A model generated the notes under the pieces. That model did not search any database and had not been told where the DNA came from. It worked only from the letters and a program-made list of their open reading frames with translations. A stretch of DNA of 64,000 nucleotides from an uncultured Collinsella sp. (GTDB taxonomy: Bacteria; Actinomycetota; Coriobacteriia; Coriobacteriales; Coriobacteriaceae). Location: positions 62,001 to 126,000 of the forward strand of contig CATZLI010000004.1 of assembly GCA_958421275.1 (NCBI GenBank). Reading direction: 5' to 3'. A program made the position numbers and the translations under genes. Shown one piece after another: positions 17,054 through 26,376 of this stretch. Numbering within the stretch: the stretch's first letter is position 1; the number at the start of each line of letters is the position of its first letter.

Positions 17054-19228
17054 TTAGGGGAGGAGCTTCATCGCGGCGTCGTGGGCGGCGTGCTCGTAGG
17101 TGTCGTCGAGGGGTTTGAGCGGCAGCAGGGCTGTGGCCTGCGCATCGCCGCGGCGCTCGAGGGCATGCGCGATCAGCCAGTCGGCGAGTTCGGGGTTTTT
17201 GGGCAGTGCCGGTCCGTGTAGGTACGTGCCGATGACGCCCTTGTAGATCAGACCCTCAAAGCCGTCGTCGCCGTTGTTGCCGGTACCCGTGACGACGGAC
17301 GTTCCGAGTGGCGTGGCGTCTGCGTCGAGCAGGGTGCGACCTCCATGGTTCTCGAATCCCACAAAGGGCTCGGGTGCCAGGTCGGTTTTGACGGCTACGT
17401 TGCCGATCAGGCGGTCGGAGCCGCGTACGGTTTCGGCGGCAATGACCCCCAGACCCTCAATGCGATTCTCACCCATATAGTACGAACGGCCGAGCAGCTG
17501 ATAGCTGCCGCAGATGGCGAGCAGCGAACCGCCATCCTCAACATAGGCCGCGACCTTGTCTTTTTGAGCGAGCAGCTCGTGTGCCACGGCTAGCTGGTCG
17601 CGGTCGGAGCCGCCACCCATCATGACGATATCGGCATCGGTGAGATCGAGTGACTCGCCCATACGGACCTCGTCCACGCGAACGGGGATGCCGCGCCAGG
17701 CGCAGCGACGCTCGAGGGCGATAACGTTGCCGCCGTCGCCGTAGAGGTTGAGGGCATCGGGGTACAGGTAGACGATGCGCAGCGGGCGCGAAAGCTCGAC
17801 TGGCGCGATGCCGACGGGGACGGCACTGCCATCGGCACACGTTGCAGCGCGGGCAGCAACCGTGGCTGCATCGGCACCCTTCAGCCCATCGAGTTCTTTG
17901 ACCAGCGGCGGGAAGGCCGTGTAGTTGGCGACGGCATAGAAAGTGTCGCCTGCGGCTTCATCCGCAACGGCGCCAATTGCCTGCGCGACGTCCGAGATAA
18001 TCGCGGCATCGATGCCGGCGTACTTGAGGCGTACCTGCATGTCGTGCGCACGCGTGCCTCCGGCAAAGGCGACAAGACCCGGTGTGTCGGCGATGCGCTC
18101 GAAGTCGACGTCGTAGATCCACGAGACATCGTGGCCGTCGGCGTCGTTGTCGTTCAGGAAGAAGGCGCAGAGCCTGCCGCCTGCCGTTTTAATGGACTGG
18201 ATCTGGCGATCGAAGCCTACGGGATTCTTGGCCAGGTTTGCCTCGACGATACGGCCGGCGATCTCCCAGCGGCCCATACGTCCGCCGGCGGGGACGTAGG
18301 CATCGAGCGTAGGCTGTAGAAACGCCGTGTCCACGCCCAACTCGCGTGCGGCAAAGAAGGCGGCGGCAACGTTATAGACCATGTACAGACCGTTGTAGCG
18401 TGTGGCGATGTGTACGGCAGCCGCGTCGGGCGCAGATCCAAAGACCAGGTCGAAGCCGTAGCCGTCGCAGCCGAGCTTCACGCCCGTCACACGGCGGACC
18501 AGTGCGGGGCGTGCCCAACCGCACGAGGGGCAATGGTATGCGCCAAGCTGGCCGTATTGCACGTAGTCATACTCCAGCGGCGCGTTGCACTGTGAGCAAA
18601 AGCGCGAGTCGCTAATACGGTCGGACTCGGTGTTGGTGGCGCCGTCGATGCCAAAGGCGATGCTTGCATTGGGAACGCGTGCGGCGATCGCGGCACACAG
18701 CGGGTCGTCTGCGTTGTAGATGAGCGTTGTTGCCGGCGAAAGCTCCAACGCATGGGCGATGACCTCCTGGGTGTGATCGATCTCGCCATAGCGATCTAGC
18801 TGGTCGCGGAACAGGTTGAGCAGCACGAAGTACGTCGGCTTGAGCTTGGGCAGAACGCGTACGGTGTAAAGCTCATCGCACTCAAAAACGCCCACGCGCT
18901 TGCCACCGGCTCGCTTGAGGCCGCTGCGCGCCTCGAGCAGTGCGCCCACCACGCCCGGCTCCATGTTGTTGCCGGCGCGGTTGCATACCACGGTGGCGCC
19001 GCTGGCGGCAACGGCGTCGGCGATGAGGTTGGAGGTGGTGGTCTTGCCGTTGGTGCCGGTGATCACCACGCTGCGGTCGACAAGGGCAGCGAGGTCGCTC
19101 AGCAACTCGGGGTCGATCTTCATGGCGATGCGGCCGGGAAGCACGCCACCCTGGCGCTTAAGGACGGAGCGCAGCCCCCAGCGAGCGATATCGCTCGAGG
19201 TGCAGGCAAGAGATGAGCGGAGGTTCAT
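17054..19228 (-). CDS. MurT-GatD fusion: lipid II isoglutaminyl synthase in one polypeptide
   Basis: Amidates the D-Glu of lipid II to D-isoglutamine at the cytoplasmic face. Usually this is two proteins, MurT and GatD; here one 724-residue frame holds both. Residues about 1-470 are MurT: Mur ligase P-loop GTNGKTTT at 58-65, a four-cysteine zinc ribbon near 206-235 (CSQC...CPSC) and the C-terminal DUF1727 region. Residues 483-724 are GatD, a CobB/CobQ-type glutamine amidotransferase: catalytic Cys573 in AICGSYQ and His671 in TYLHGP. His671 is residue 189 of the GatD part, as in S. aureus GatD. No stop or frameshift separates the halves. AGGAA precedes ATG 19228. Single gene with its own terminator. 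Confidence 0.93.
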   Translation of the reverse strand: MNLRSSLACTSSDIARWGLRSVLKRQGGVLPGRIAMKIDPELLSDLAALVDRSVVITGTNGKTTTSNLIADAVAASGATVVCNRAGNNMEPGVVGALLEARSGLKRAGGKRVGVFECDELYTVRVLPKLKPTYFVLLNLFRDQLDRYGEIDHTQEVIAHALELSPATTLIYNADDPLCAAIAARVPNASIAFGIDGATNTESDRISDSRFCSQCNAPLEYDYVQYGQLGAYHCPSCGWARPALVRRVTGVKLGCDGYGFDLVFGSAPDAAAVHIATRYNGLYMVYNVAAAFFAARELGVDTAFLQPTLDAYVPAGGRMGRWEIAGRIVEANLAKNPVGFDRQIQSIKTAGGRLCAFFLNDNDADGHDVSWIYDVDFERIADTPGLVAFAGGTRAHDMQVRLKYAGIDAAIISDVAQAIGAVADEAAGDTFYAVANYTAFPPLVKELDGLKGADAATVAARAATCADGSAVPVGIAPVELSRPLRIVYLYPDALNLYGDGGNVIALERRCAWRGIPVRVDEVRMGESLDLTDADIVMMGGGSDRDQLAVAHELLAQKDKVAAYVEDGGSLLAICGSYQLLGRSYYMGENRIEGLGVIAAETVRGSDRLIGNVAVKTDLAPEPFVGFENHGGRTLLDADATPLGTSVVTGTGNNGDDGFEGLIYKGVIGTYLHGPALPKNPELADWLIAHALERRGDAQATALLPLKPLDDTYEHAAHDAAMKLLP

Positions 19229-19273
19229 GAAACCGTTCCTAACGTAAACGACATGGTCGGGTCGAGTGCGTCA

Positions 19274-20317
19274 CTAAAAACCGTAGCGGCGCGCAAATTC
19301 CTGGGCAAGCTGCGACACGTCTTCGCAGGCATTGGCCCAGGGGGCAAAGTCGGGAGTGTCCGAGATAATACCGTCCGCTTCCCAAACGGCCTGGTGCGAA
19401 AGATCCCAGGGATCGTGTGGCTCGGGCCGGCAGGGAAGGTACGGTGTCTGGTACATGGGGTTCAGTAAGAAGAACGCACCGCCCTCGCAACGGTTGGCAA
19501 ACTCACGCAGCGCGCGTGTCGCCGGGCGCATCTTGTTTGTTTTGAACAGCAGAATCGTGCGGGCGAGCAGATACCAAGGAGAGTTCTCGAGCGCGTCAGC
19601 CCCGATCTCTTCCTCGAGCTGGTGGGCCAGGGCAAAAAAGCCGTCCTGGTCTTCCAGGCGAGCGAGGGCGAGCAACACGGTGCCTGCGGCTCGGGTGGGG
19701 TAGCCTTCCGCCTTAAGAACACGGCGGGCGTAGTTGGCGGCAGCACGGTAGCGAGCGCTCGCCATGCACAGCTGCGAGATGGCCTCGAGTGTGTGAAGCC
19801 ACCCGATAAGAGCCGGCTCGCTCACGGTGAGCTCTGCCGCCGTCACACCGTCCGTCAAAACCTTATTGGCCCAGTAGTGCGGGGCTTCCATGTCGAACCC
19901 GGGCACGCTTTGCTGCAGGTAATCGGTTGTGGTCGCCTCGAGCTTCATCAGGTCGCCCAGGCAGGCGTCAACGGGCGTGTCAGCCAGGATGATGGCGAGC
20001 AGCTGGGCATCGAGGACATACGCATCGACGCGGACAATCTTGAGCAGCTCATCGCGCATGTCGTCGAACAGACGATTGCGCGTCTGCTCGAATTCCTCGT
20101 CGCTGCCCATGTCCTCGATGCGATGGAGCTCGTCGAGCAGGTGGCGATGAACACCGGCATAGGACAGCAGCGCCTGGGCATGCTCGGACTGCGCGTACTT
20201 TTGGGGATTCGCGCTAATGTCGTTATGGACAAGCTCGCGTGCTGCATCGGTGAGCTCGGGGTGCGACGCAACGTAGGCGCGCTCCAGGTAGGCGGGGATG
20301 TAGACGCTCGGATCCAT
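19274..20317 (-). CDS. Helical-repeat protein, paralogue of its upstream neighbour
   Basis: A 347-residue soluble protein, mostly predicted helix, with TPR-like repeats but no enzyme motif I recognise. Its middle (SARYRAAANYARRVL...TVLLALARLED) aligns by eye with the same region of the upstream gene (SGRYRMSLEAANRSL...MLAMAKLE), so the two are tandem paralogues. Its start overlaps the upstream stop (TAATG), so they are translationally coupled. No signal peptide or membrane segment. Function unknown. Confidence 0.8.
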   Translation of the reverse strand: MDPSVYIPAYLERAYVASHPELTDAARELVHNDISANPQKYAQSEHAQALLSYAGVHRHLLDELHRIEDMGSDEEFEQTRNRLFDDMRDELLKIVRVDAYVLDAQLLAIILADTPVDACLGDLMKLEATTTDYLQQSVPGFDMEAPHYWANKVLTDGVTAAELTVSEPALIGWLHTLEAISQLCMASARYRAAANYARRVLKAEGYPTRAAGTVLLALARLEDQDGFFALAHQLEEEIGADALENSPWYLLARTILLFKTNKMRPATRALREFANRCEGGAFFLLNPMYQTPYLPCRPEPHDPWDLSHQAVWEADGIISDTPDFAPWANACEDVSQLAQEFARRYGF

Positions 20318-21393
20318 TAGAGGTCTCCTCCCTTAAACGGCAAACCCTGCTCGGCCGCCCGCAGTATGCGCTCATCGATTTGGGAACGCACGATATCGTT
20401 GGTGGCGACCCAGGCGGCAAAGCTGGCGTTGTCGGGGGCGCCCAGGCCCTCCTGCAGTACCGGCGTCGCCTCGGATAGCGCAAGGACAAGCTCGTCGGTG
20501 GAGCCCGCACCCACGTTGACGCGGGCATAGACGCCATCGGGAAACTCGGTTTGGAAGTAGAGCGCCTCGGCCGCGTGCGGACACGAGCGTGCAAGGATAC
20601 GCAGGTAGTGCTCGGCGCCCTCGTAGTCCAGCTCGCGCCAGGCTGCGCTCATCAGTGCGATGAGCGTCCACGGGTCCAAGTCGCGCTCTGCATCCTTGGG
20701 ACGGCGGCGCAGCGGGGTATTCGCGAGGTACGGCACGGAGTGTGCGGAGCGAAAGCGCTTGAGCTCCTCGGCGGGGTATTCGAGCTTTGCCATGGCGAGC
20801 ATCGCGGTGTGGCGGACACCAGCGGGGTCGTTGGGCGCAAAGTCCAAGCTGCGGTTTGCGGCTTCGAGCGACATGCGGTAGCGGCCGCTAATGAGGGCGC
20901 GCGACGCAAGGGCGGCAAGCCAGCGCAGGTAGGGACGGCGGGTCAGGTCGCCTGCGGCCTCACGCTCGTAGGGGTCTTGCGCCGAGGCGATCTTGAGCGC
21001 CAGGTCGTGCTCGACCTCATCGCACTTGGACACCAGGTACTGTACGTATTCCTCGTTGGATTCGGCGGTGAGTGCCGTCAGCATGCGCTGGGCGTCCCAG
21101 TTGGCCGGATCGAGTGCGGCGGCCTCGCGAAGCATGTTCTCGGCAGCGGCCTCTTCCTGCTCGGCCTGGGCATCGTCGGGGATAAAGGGAATGCGGTAGT
21201 CGACAGCCTCGACCACCTTGGCAATGAGGTGCCCGGCGCGGTCGCGGTCGTGCACGATGAGCGGTGCGGGGTTGCGGGTGAATTGTTCCATCAGACGCTC
21301 TACGGCGGCAGCGTCGGTGAGCGGGATATTGTCGCGGCGCAAGGCCTCAAGAACGAGGCGATGGCAATCCTCTTGAATGGGATCGAATGCCAT
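20317..21393 (-). CDS. Helical-repeat protein, first of a tandem paralogue pair
   Basis: A 358-residue soluble protein related to the downstream gene. Start at ATG 21393 is set by AAAGGAGG; an in-frame start ten residues upstream has no site. The N-terminus (MAFDPIQEDCHRLVLEAL) is followed by an acidic helical region and TPR-like pairs of helices between about residues 90 and 290. I do not recognise a catalytic motif. The coupling of two related scaffold-like proteins suggests they bind each other or a common target; this is inference. Confidence 0.8.
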   Translation of the reverse strand: MAFDPIQEDCHRLVLEALRRDNIPLTDAAAVERLMEQFTRNPAPLIVHDRDRAGHLIAKVVEAVDYRIPFIPDDAQAEQEEAAAENMLREAAALDPANWDAQRMLTALTAESNEEYVQYLVSKCDEVEHDLALKIASAQDPYEREAAGDLTRRPYLRWLAALASRALISGRYRMSLEAANRSLDFAPNDPAGVRHTAMLAMAKLEYPAEELKRFRSAHSVPYLANTPLRRRPKDAERDLDPWTLIALMSAAWRELDYEGAEHYLRILARSCPHAAEALYFQTEFPDGVYARVNVGAGSTDELVLALSEATPVLQEGLGAPDNASFAAWVATNDIVRSQIDERILRAAEQGLPFKGGDL

Positions 21394-21826
21394 GGGGCCT
21401 CCTTTGCTGCGGTTAGGGTTCAAATATCTCTATATAAGGTTCTAGTTTACCCGCATGTGGCACACCGGGGGTGCCGCACTTGGACATGCACCTTTGCACC
21501 ACGAAGACGGATGTCGCACAAATGTCGGCACCTTGGACGACTGAGTGGTATCACTGTGCCGCAAACGGTCGATTTTTGGCGGCGAACGGGGCGCATTTTG
21601 GAGGGGCACAGTCCTGCCCGGGATATGTGGTCAACCTTGATAAAACGTTTGCCCAGCTTGGGAGTATGGATGCCGCACAAGGGTCTTCAGGGATAGAAAA
21701 AACGTTTCATCATTGTTGGCTTTAGGTGAATAACTGACCAACCAGAACGGTAAAATAGTGTTTGTCTGAGCGTTGAGACGTTTAGACATCGCGCATTGTC
21801 ATCGCCGGCAACGCGCAAACCGGTCC
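21394..21826. other. Non-coding gap between divergent transcripts
   Basis: No convincing gene in about 430 bp. GGCAC (near 21461) and GTGCC form a small dyad, and the motif GCCGCA(C/A) recurs four times (near 21475, 21559, 21671 and in related form GTCGCAC near 21513). A TAAAAT at about 21752 is a possible -10 for the downstream dehydrogenase, without a good -35. Short open stretches on both strands have no start signals. Confidence 0.4.
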
Positions 21827-21853
21827 TAACGGAGCCAATTGGGTGCTCCGTTA
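21827..21853 (+). promoter_or_regulatory. Leader hairpin before the iron alcohol dehydrogenase
   Basis: TAACGGAGC pairs with GCTCCGTTA around a 9-nt loop, 40 bp before the start codon. No T-run follows, so it is more likely a leader structure or operator than a terminator. Confidence 0.5.
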
Positions 21854-21893
21854 TATACGCAAGTCTAAGAGGGGCTTGTTTAGGAGGCACAGT

Positions 21894-23117
21894 ATGGGAC
21901 GTTTTACCAATCCTCGCGATCTGTACTTTGGTGAGGGCGCTCGCCACGAGGTGAAGAACCTCAAGGGCAAGAAGGCCATCATCGTTTCTGGCGGCAGCTC
22001 TATGCGCCGCGGCGGGTTCCTGCAGGACGTTGAGGCCGACCTCAAAGAGGGCGGCTTCGAGGTCAAGCTGTTCGAGGGCGTCGAGTCCGACCCGTCCATC
22101 GAGACGGTCATGAAGGGCGCCGAGGCCATGCGCGAGTTCGAGCCCGACTGGATTATCGCCATCGGCGGCGGCTCGCCCATCGATGCCGCTAAGGCCATGT
22201 GGGTCTTCTACGAGTATCCCGAGGAGTCCTTCGATAACATCATCCAGCCGTTCAGCTTCCCTGAGCTGCGTCAGAAGGCTCATTTCTGCGCCATCTCCTC
22301 TACCTCCGGCACCGCTACCGAGGTCACCGCGTTCTCCGTCATTACCGACTACGCCAAGGGCATCAAGTACCCGCTGGCCGACTTCAACATCACCCCTGAT
22401 GTCGCCATCGTCGACCCCGAGCTCACCTACACCATGCCCGCCAAGCTGTGCGCTCACACCGGCATGGATGCTCTGACCCACTGCATGGAGGCCTACGTTT
22501 CCACCTGCGCCTCTATGTTCACCGACGCCAACGCCCTGCACGGCATCCGCGAGATCGTCGAGTGGCTGCCCAAGTCCTATGCTGGCGACCATGAGGCCCG
22601 TCAGCACATGCACGAGGCTCAGTGCATCGCCGGTATCGCCTTCTCCTCGGGCCTGCTCGGCATCGTTCACTCCATGGCTCACAAGACCGGTGCTGCCTTC
22701 GAGAACGGCCACATCATCCACGGTGCCGCTAACGCCATGTACCTGGGCAAGGTCATCCAGTGGAACTCCAAGGATCCCCGTGCTGCCGAGCGTTACGCTT
22801 ACGTGGCCAAGGAGATCCTGCACCTTCCCGGCGAGACCAACGAGGAGCTCATCGCTGCGCTCGTCCAGAAGATCCGCGACCTCAACGACCAGCTCAACAT
22901 TCCGCAGTCCATCAAGGATTACGCGAATGGTGGCGTGAAGGTCGACGCCGAGAACCCGCAGATGGTTTCCGAGGAGGAGTTCCTCGCCAAGCTGCCCGAG
23001 ATCGCCGCGAACGCCGAGCAGGACGCCTGCACGCCCGAGAACCCGCGTGAGACCAAGGCTGCCGACTTCGAGAAGATCCTCAAGGCCTGCTACTACGACA
23101 CCGACATCGATTTCTAA
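21894..23117 (+). CDS. Iron-containing alcohol dehydrogenase
   Basis: A 407-residue group III alcohol dehydrogenase that would interconvert an aldehyde or ketone and an alcohol with NAD(P)H, probably as a fermentation electron sink. Seen: GGGSPIDAAK nucleotide-binding loop, STSGTATEVT, the metal-ligand stretch HTGMDALTHCMEAY, and HSMAHKTGAAF...HGAANA with the iron-binding histidines. TAGGAGG 8 nt before ATG 21894 sets the start. The length and motifs match NAD(P)-dependent butanol dehydrogenase-like enzymes; the true substrate cannot be read from sequence. A terminator separates it from the glycerol dehydrogenase. Confidence 0.9.
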   Translation: MGRFTNPRDLYFGEGARHEVKNLKGKKAIIVSGGSSMRRGGFLQDVEADLKEGGFEVKLFEGVESDPSIETVMKGAEAMREFEPDWIIAIGGGSPIDAAKAMWVFYEYPEESFDNIIQPFSFPELRQKAHFCAISSTSGTATEVTAFSVITDYAKGIKYPLADFNITPDVAIVDPELTYTMPAKLCAHTGMDALTHCMEAYVSTCASMFTDANALHGIREIVEWLPKSYAGDHEARQHMHEAQCIAGIAFSSGLLGIVHSMAHKTGAAFENGHIIHGAANAMYLGKVIQWNSKDPRAAERYAYVAKEILHLPGETNEELIAALVQKIRDLNDQLNIPQSIKDYANGGVKVDAENPQMVSEEEFLAKLPEIAANAEQDACTPENPRETKAADFEKILKACYYDTDIDF

Positions 23118-23138
23118 TCGACTCTTGTTATCGTAACG

Positions 23139-23179
23139 AGGGGCTCCGCACGTATCCGTACGGAGCCCCTTTCTTTTTT
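23139..23179 (+). terminator. Terminator after the iron alcohol dehydrogenase
   Basis: AGGGGCTCCG pairs with CGGAGCCCCT, followed by TTTCTTTTTT. Confidence 0.92.
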
Positions 23180-23195
23180 AGAGAATGGGATAGTT

Positions 23196-24296
23196 ATGGC
23201 TGCAATTTTCAATAGCCCCAGCAAGTACATCCAGGGTCCGGACGAGCTTGCCAAGCTCGGCTCCTATGTCGAGCCGCTCGGCGCTAAGGCCCTCGTCATC
23301 GTGACGCCTTCGGGCAAGAAACGCGTCGGTGCCAAGATCGAGGGCGGCTTTGCCGAGGCTAAGGCCGAGCTGCTGTTTGAGGACTTTAACGGCGAGTGCT
23401 CCAAGGGCGAGGTCGATCGCCTGGTTGCGCTCGCTCGCGACAACGGTTGCGATATCATCGTCGGCGTCGGTGGCGGCAAGATCCTCGACACCGCGAAGGC
23501 CGTCGCCTATTACCTGGAGTCCCCGGTTATCATTTGCCCCACCATTGCTTCGACCGATGCACCGTGCTCGGCACTTTCGGTGCTCTACACCGATGACGGC
23601 CAGTTCGATAAATATCTCTTCCTTAAGGCAAACCCCAACATTGTCCTGATGGATACGACGGTTATCGCGGCGAGCCCGGTGCGCCTGACGGTTTCCGGTA
23701 TGGGCGATGCGCTCGCAACCTATTTCGAGGCCCAGGCGACGCACGATGCCGACGGCGGCACCTGCGCTGGCGGCAAGGGCGGCATGGCCGGCCTGGCGCT
23801 CGCCAAGCTCTGCTACGAGACGCTTATGGCCGATGGCGTCAAGGCCAAGGTCGCGCTGGAGAAGGGTGCGCTCACGCCCGCCGTCGAGCACATCATCGAG
23901 GCCAATACGCTGCTTTCGGGTATTGGCTTTGAGAGCTCGGGCCTTGCTGCTGCTCATGCCATCCACAATGGTCTGACGATGCTGCCCGAGTGCCACAGCA
24001 TGTATCACGGCGAGAAGGTCGCCTTCGGCACCATCGTCCAGCTGGTACTCGAGGATGCCCCGACCGAGAAGCTCGAGGAAGTCTTGGGCTTCTGCATTGA
24101 GCTGGGCCTGCCGGTCACGATGAAGGAACTTGGCGTTGCCGAGCTTACGCGCGAGCAGGCCATGATTGTTGCCGAGGCTGCTTGCGCGCCCGAGGACACC
24201 ATGTGCAACATGCCCTTTGAGGTGACGCCCGAGATGGTCGCAAACGCCATTCTGGGTGCAGACGCACTGGGCCACTACTATCTCATGGATGAGTAA
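23196..24296 (+). CDS. gldA: Glycerol dehydrogenase
   Basis: A 366-residue member of the glycerol dehydrogenase branch of the iron-ADH superfamily, oxidising glycerol to dihydroxyacetone with NAD or running in reverse. Seen: SPSKYIQGPDEL N-terminal signature, GVGGGKILDTAK dinucleotide loop, TIASTDAPCSALSV, and the metal ligands in GMGDALATYFEA (Asp), AAHAIHNGL (His) and YHGEKVAFG (His). It begins 16 bp after the preceding terminator's T-run, with only a weak ribosome site. A shortened paralogue lies immediately downstream. Confidence 0.9.
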   Translation: MAAIFNSPSKYIQGPDELAKLGSYVEPLGAKALVIVTPSGKKRVGAKIEGGFAEAKAELLFEDFNGECSKGEVDRLVALARDNGCDIIVGVGGGKILDTAKAVAYYLESPVIICPTIASTDAPCSALSVLYTDDGQFDKYLFLKANPNIVLMDTTVIAASPVRLTVSGMGDALATYFEAQATHDADGGTCAGGKGGMAGLALAKLCYETLMADGVKAKVALEKGALTPAVEHIIEANTLLSGIGFESSGLAAAHAIHNGLTMLPECHSMYHGEKVAFGTIVQLVLEDAPTEKLEEVLGFCIELGLPVTMKELGVAELTREQAMIVAEAACAPEDTMCNMPFEVTPEMVANAILGADALGHYYLMDE

Positions 24297-24309
24297 ATCA
24301 AGCTAAGGA

Positions 24310-24345
24310 AAGGGCAAAGCCAACAGATGGCTTTGCCCCTTTTTG
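24310..24345 (+). terminator. Terminator after gldA
   Basis: AGGGCAAAGCC pairs with GGCTTTGCCCCT around AACAGAT, followed by TTTTTGC. Confidence 0.92.
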
Positions 24346-24409
24346 CTATGGTGCAAAGGGGCAAGGTTACTTTGCACCAATCGTTGTTTGATGAAGGGCG
24401 GATTCTCGT

Positions 24410-24916
24410 ATGGCGCTTCCTATGGTTTACGGCGGTCCCGGCCGGTATGTTCAGGGGCCGGGCGAACTGTCGCGTCAAGGCAGGTATTTGTCATGGTTGG
24501 GCTGCGCTGCCTATGTCTTGTTTGACCAGGGCACCGAGGATTGGCTGTGCAGGCAGATCGTCGATGGATTTCTGGACGAAGATCTAAGCGAGCCGTTCTT
24601 TAAGATTTATGACGGTCCGTGTACGGAAGAGGCCGTTGTCGAAATGGCTAAGGAAGCCCAGGCCGAGTATTGCGACATGGTGGTGGGTATTGGCGGCGGC
24701 AAGATGCTCGATATCGCCAAGGCCGTTGCGTTTTATGCCGAGTTGCCGTTGTGCGTATGCCCCACGGCGGCGTCGATGGACGGTCCGTGCAGCGTGATTT
24801 CCGATGGCGATCTGCAGGGTGTTGCAAATGCGGTCTTTAGAAACGAGCGTAATATGGCCAACGAGCAGGTCAAGGTGACCGAACAAAAGCTCGTGCAGCT
24901 CATGTGCGAGGCATAG
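24410..24916 (+). pseudogene. Shortened glycerol dehydrogenase paralogue lacking the metal-binding domain
   Basis: The 168-residue product begins like the neighbouring gldA (GGPGRYVQGPGELS; VVGIGGGKMLDIAKAV; PTAASMDGPCSVIS) and keeps the nucleotide-binding half to about residue 130, then jumps to a 35-residue tail. The three metal ligands (Asp, His, His) present in gldA are absent, so about 190 residues appear to have been lost from the middle or end. It cannot be a normal dehydrogenase. It may be a decaying duplicate, or a nucleotide-binding subunit or regulator; the open frame and own start leave the second option alive. Confidence 0.65.
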
Positions 24917-25067
24917 CTTGGCGCTTGATCGACCTTGTGCAATCGGGGCGGCGATAGGCCATGGGCTATTTGCCGCAAAGATGCTCCGCGTGTAATTTGC
25001 CCGAGGCGTGGGCCGATGGCGTATCATTATCTCTTGCTTGTTTGCACTGCTCAGGGAGGGGCCGCGC

Positions 25068-26321
25068 ATGGCGCAGGAACACGATCTGTTTGATGACATT
25101 ATCGAGATCAGCAAGGGTTTCGACTTTCTTAAAAACCCGCTTGGCGGTGTGACCGATGCACTCGATCCGTCGGCGCCTCAATGGAATCCTGCTGACTACA
25201 AGGAGCGCCCGCGCGGCAACACCATTCCGTGCCTGACCTGCAAAAACGAAAAGAGCGGCTGCACCGCGTGCATGGACGTGTGCCCGGTCAACGCTATCGA
25301 GGTCGAGGAAGACTCCATCGAGATCCTCGACTCCTGTCGCAAGTGCGGCCTGTGCGCCGCTGCCTGTCCGACCGAGGCGATCATCTCGCCGCGCCTGGCG
25401 CCCAAAAACGTCTACGACGACATTGTCTCGGCGGCTACGAGCCACGAGACCGCCTACGTCACCTGCACGCGTGCCCTTAAGCGCATGCCGCGCGAGAACG
25501 AAGTCGTCGTTGCCTGCGTGGGCGATATTACGGCCGAGACCTGGTTCTCGGTACTGGCAGACTATCCCAACGTGAGTGTGTACCTGCCGTTGGGCGTGTG
25601 CGATAAATGCCGCAACACCGGCGGTGAGGACATTCTGGGCGAGGCGATTGCGAAGGCCGAAGAGTGGTCTGGCACGGGTATGGGCCTGGAGGTCGATCCC
25701 AAAAGCCTCAAATGCCATAAGCGCCGCGAGTACGAGCGCAAGGAGTACATGGAAAAGATTGCCCGCACCACGGGCCTGACGGTGACCAAGCTCAACCCAG
25801 CGACGGCGGCGCTGGCCTCGGTGACGCAGAAGCTCAAAGCCCATCGCCATCAGATTACCCAGCTGGAGCGCACGCTCAACACCATGTGCGGCACCACGAC
25901 GACCAAGCGTCGCCGTTCGCTCACGCACGGGCGGCAGCTGGTGCTCTCGACGCTGCAAAACCACCCCGAGCTTGCCCAGAACATGCAGGTGAGCACGCCG
26001 GAGTGCGATTTTGACAAGTGCACGTCGTGCGGCGAGTGCGTCAATGTATGCCCCACGTTCGCCTGCGATTTGGTGGGAAGCGGTCGCTTTGCACTGGAGT
26101 CCACGTATTGCCTAGGTTGCGGAGCTTGCGTCAAGGTGTGTCCCGAGCATGCGCTTAAGTTGGTTGAGCATGATGCATCCAACCTGGTGGTCGTCGATCC
26201 CGAGGCCGAGGAAAAGGCCGCCCAGAAGGCGAAGGCTCATGAAGAAGCTGAGAAGGTCAAGGCCGAAGCAAAGGCCAAGCTCGACAAGATGCTCGATCAG
26301 GTGGAGAAGCTCGCAGACTAG
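25068..26321 (+). CDS. Multi-cluster 4Fe-4S ferredoxin-type protein
   Basis: A 417-residue iron-sulfur protein, probably a cytoplasmic electron carrier or an electron-transfer subunit. An N-terminal ferredoxin pair lies near residues 55-105 (CLTC...CTACMDVCP, then CRKCGLCAAACP), a middle region contains CDKC and KCHKRREYERKEYMEK, and a second ferredoxin pair lies near 325-370 (CTSCGECVNVCP and CLGCGACVKVCP). The C-terminus is a charged Lys/Glu/Ala helix, likely coiled coil. AGGGAGGG before ATG 25068 sets the start. No redox partner is adjacent. Confidence 0.85.
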   Translation: MAQEHDLFDDIIEISKGFDFLKNPLGGVTDALDPSAPQWNPADYKERPRGNTIPCLTCKNEKSGCTACMDVCPVNAIEVEEDSIEILDSCRKCGLCAAACPTEAIISPRLAPKNVYDDIVSAATSHETAYVTCTRALKRMPRENEVVVACVGDITAETWFSVLADYPNVSVYLPLGVCDKCRNTGGEDILGEAIAKAEEWSGTGMGLEVDPKSLKCHKRREYERKEYMEKIARTTGLTVTKLNPATAALASVTQKLKAHRHQITQLERTLNTMCGTTTTKRRRSLTHGRQLVLSTLQNHPELAQNMQVSTPECDFDKCTSCGECVNVCPTFACDLVGSGRFALESTYCLGCGACVKVCPEHALKLVEHDASNLVVVDPEAEEKAAQKAKAHEEAEKVKAEAKAKLDKMLDQVEKLAD

Positions 26322-26339
26322 CTAAAAGAACGTAAATGA

Positions 26340-26371
26340 TGGCCGGTGGGACAGGTACTGCCCCACCGGCC
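26340..26371. repeat. Hairpin with GGGACAGG loop, between convergent genes
   Basis: GGCCGGTGGG pairs with CCCCACCGGCC around ACAGGTACTG. No T-run. The GGGACAGGYAC core is shared with the murT-gatD terminator loop and resembles the hairpin at 37055-37083, suggesting a dispersed small repeat family. Confidence 0.7.
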
Positions 26372-26376
26372 AAAAA

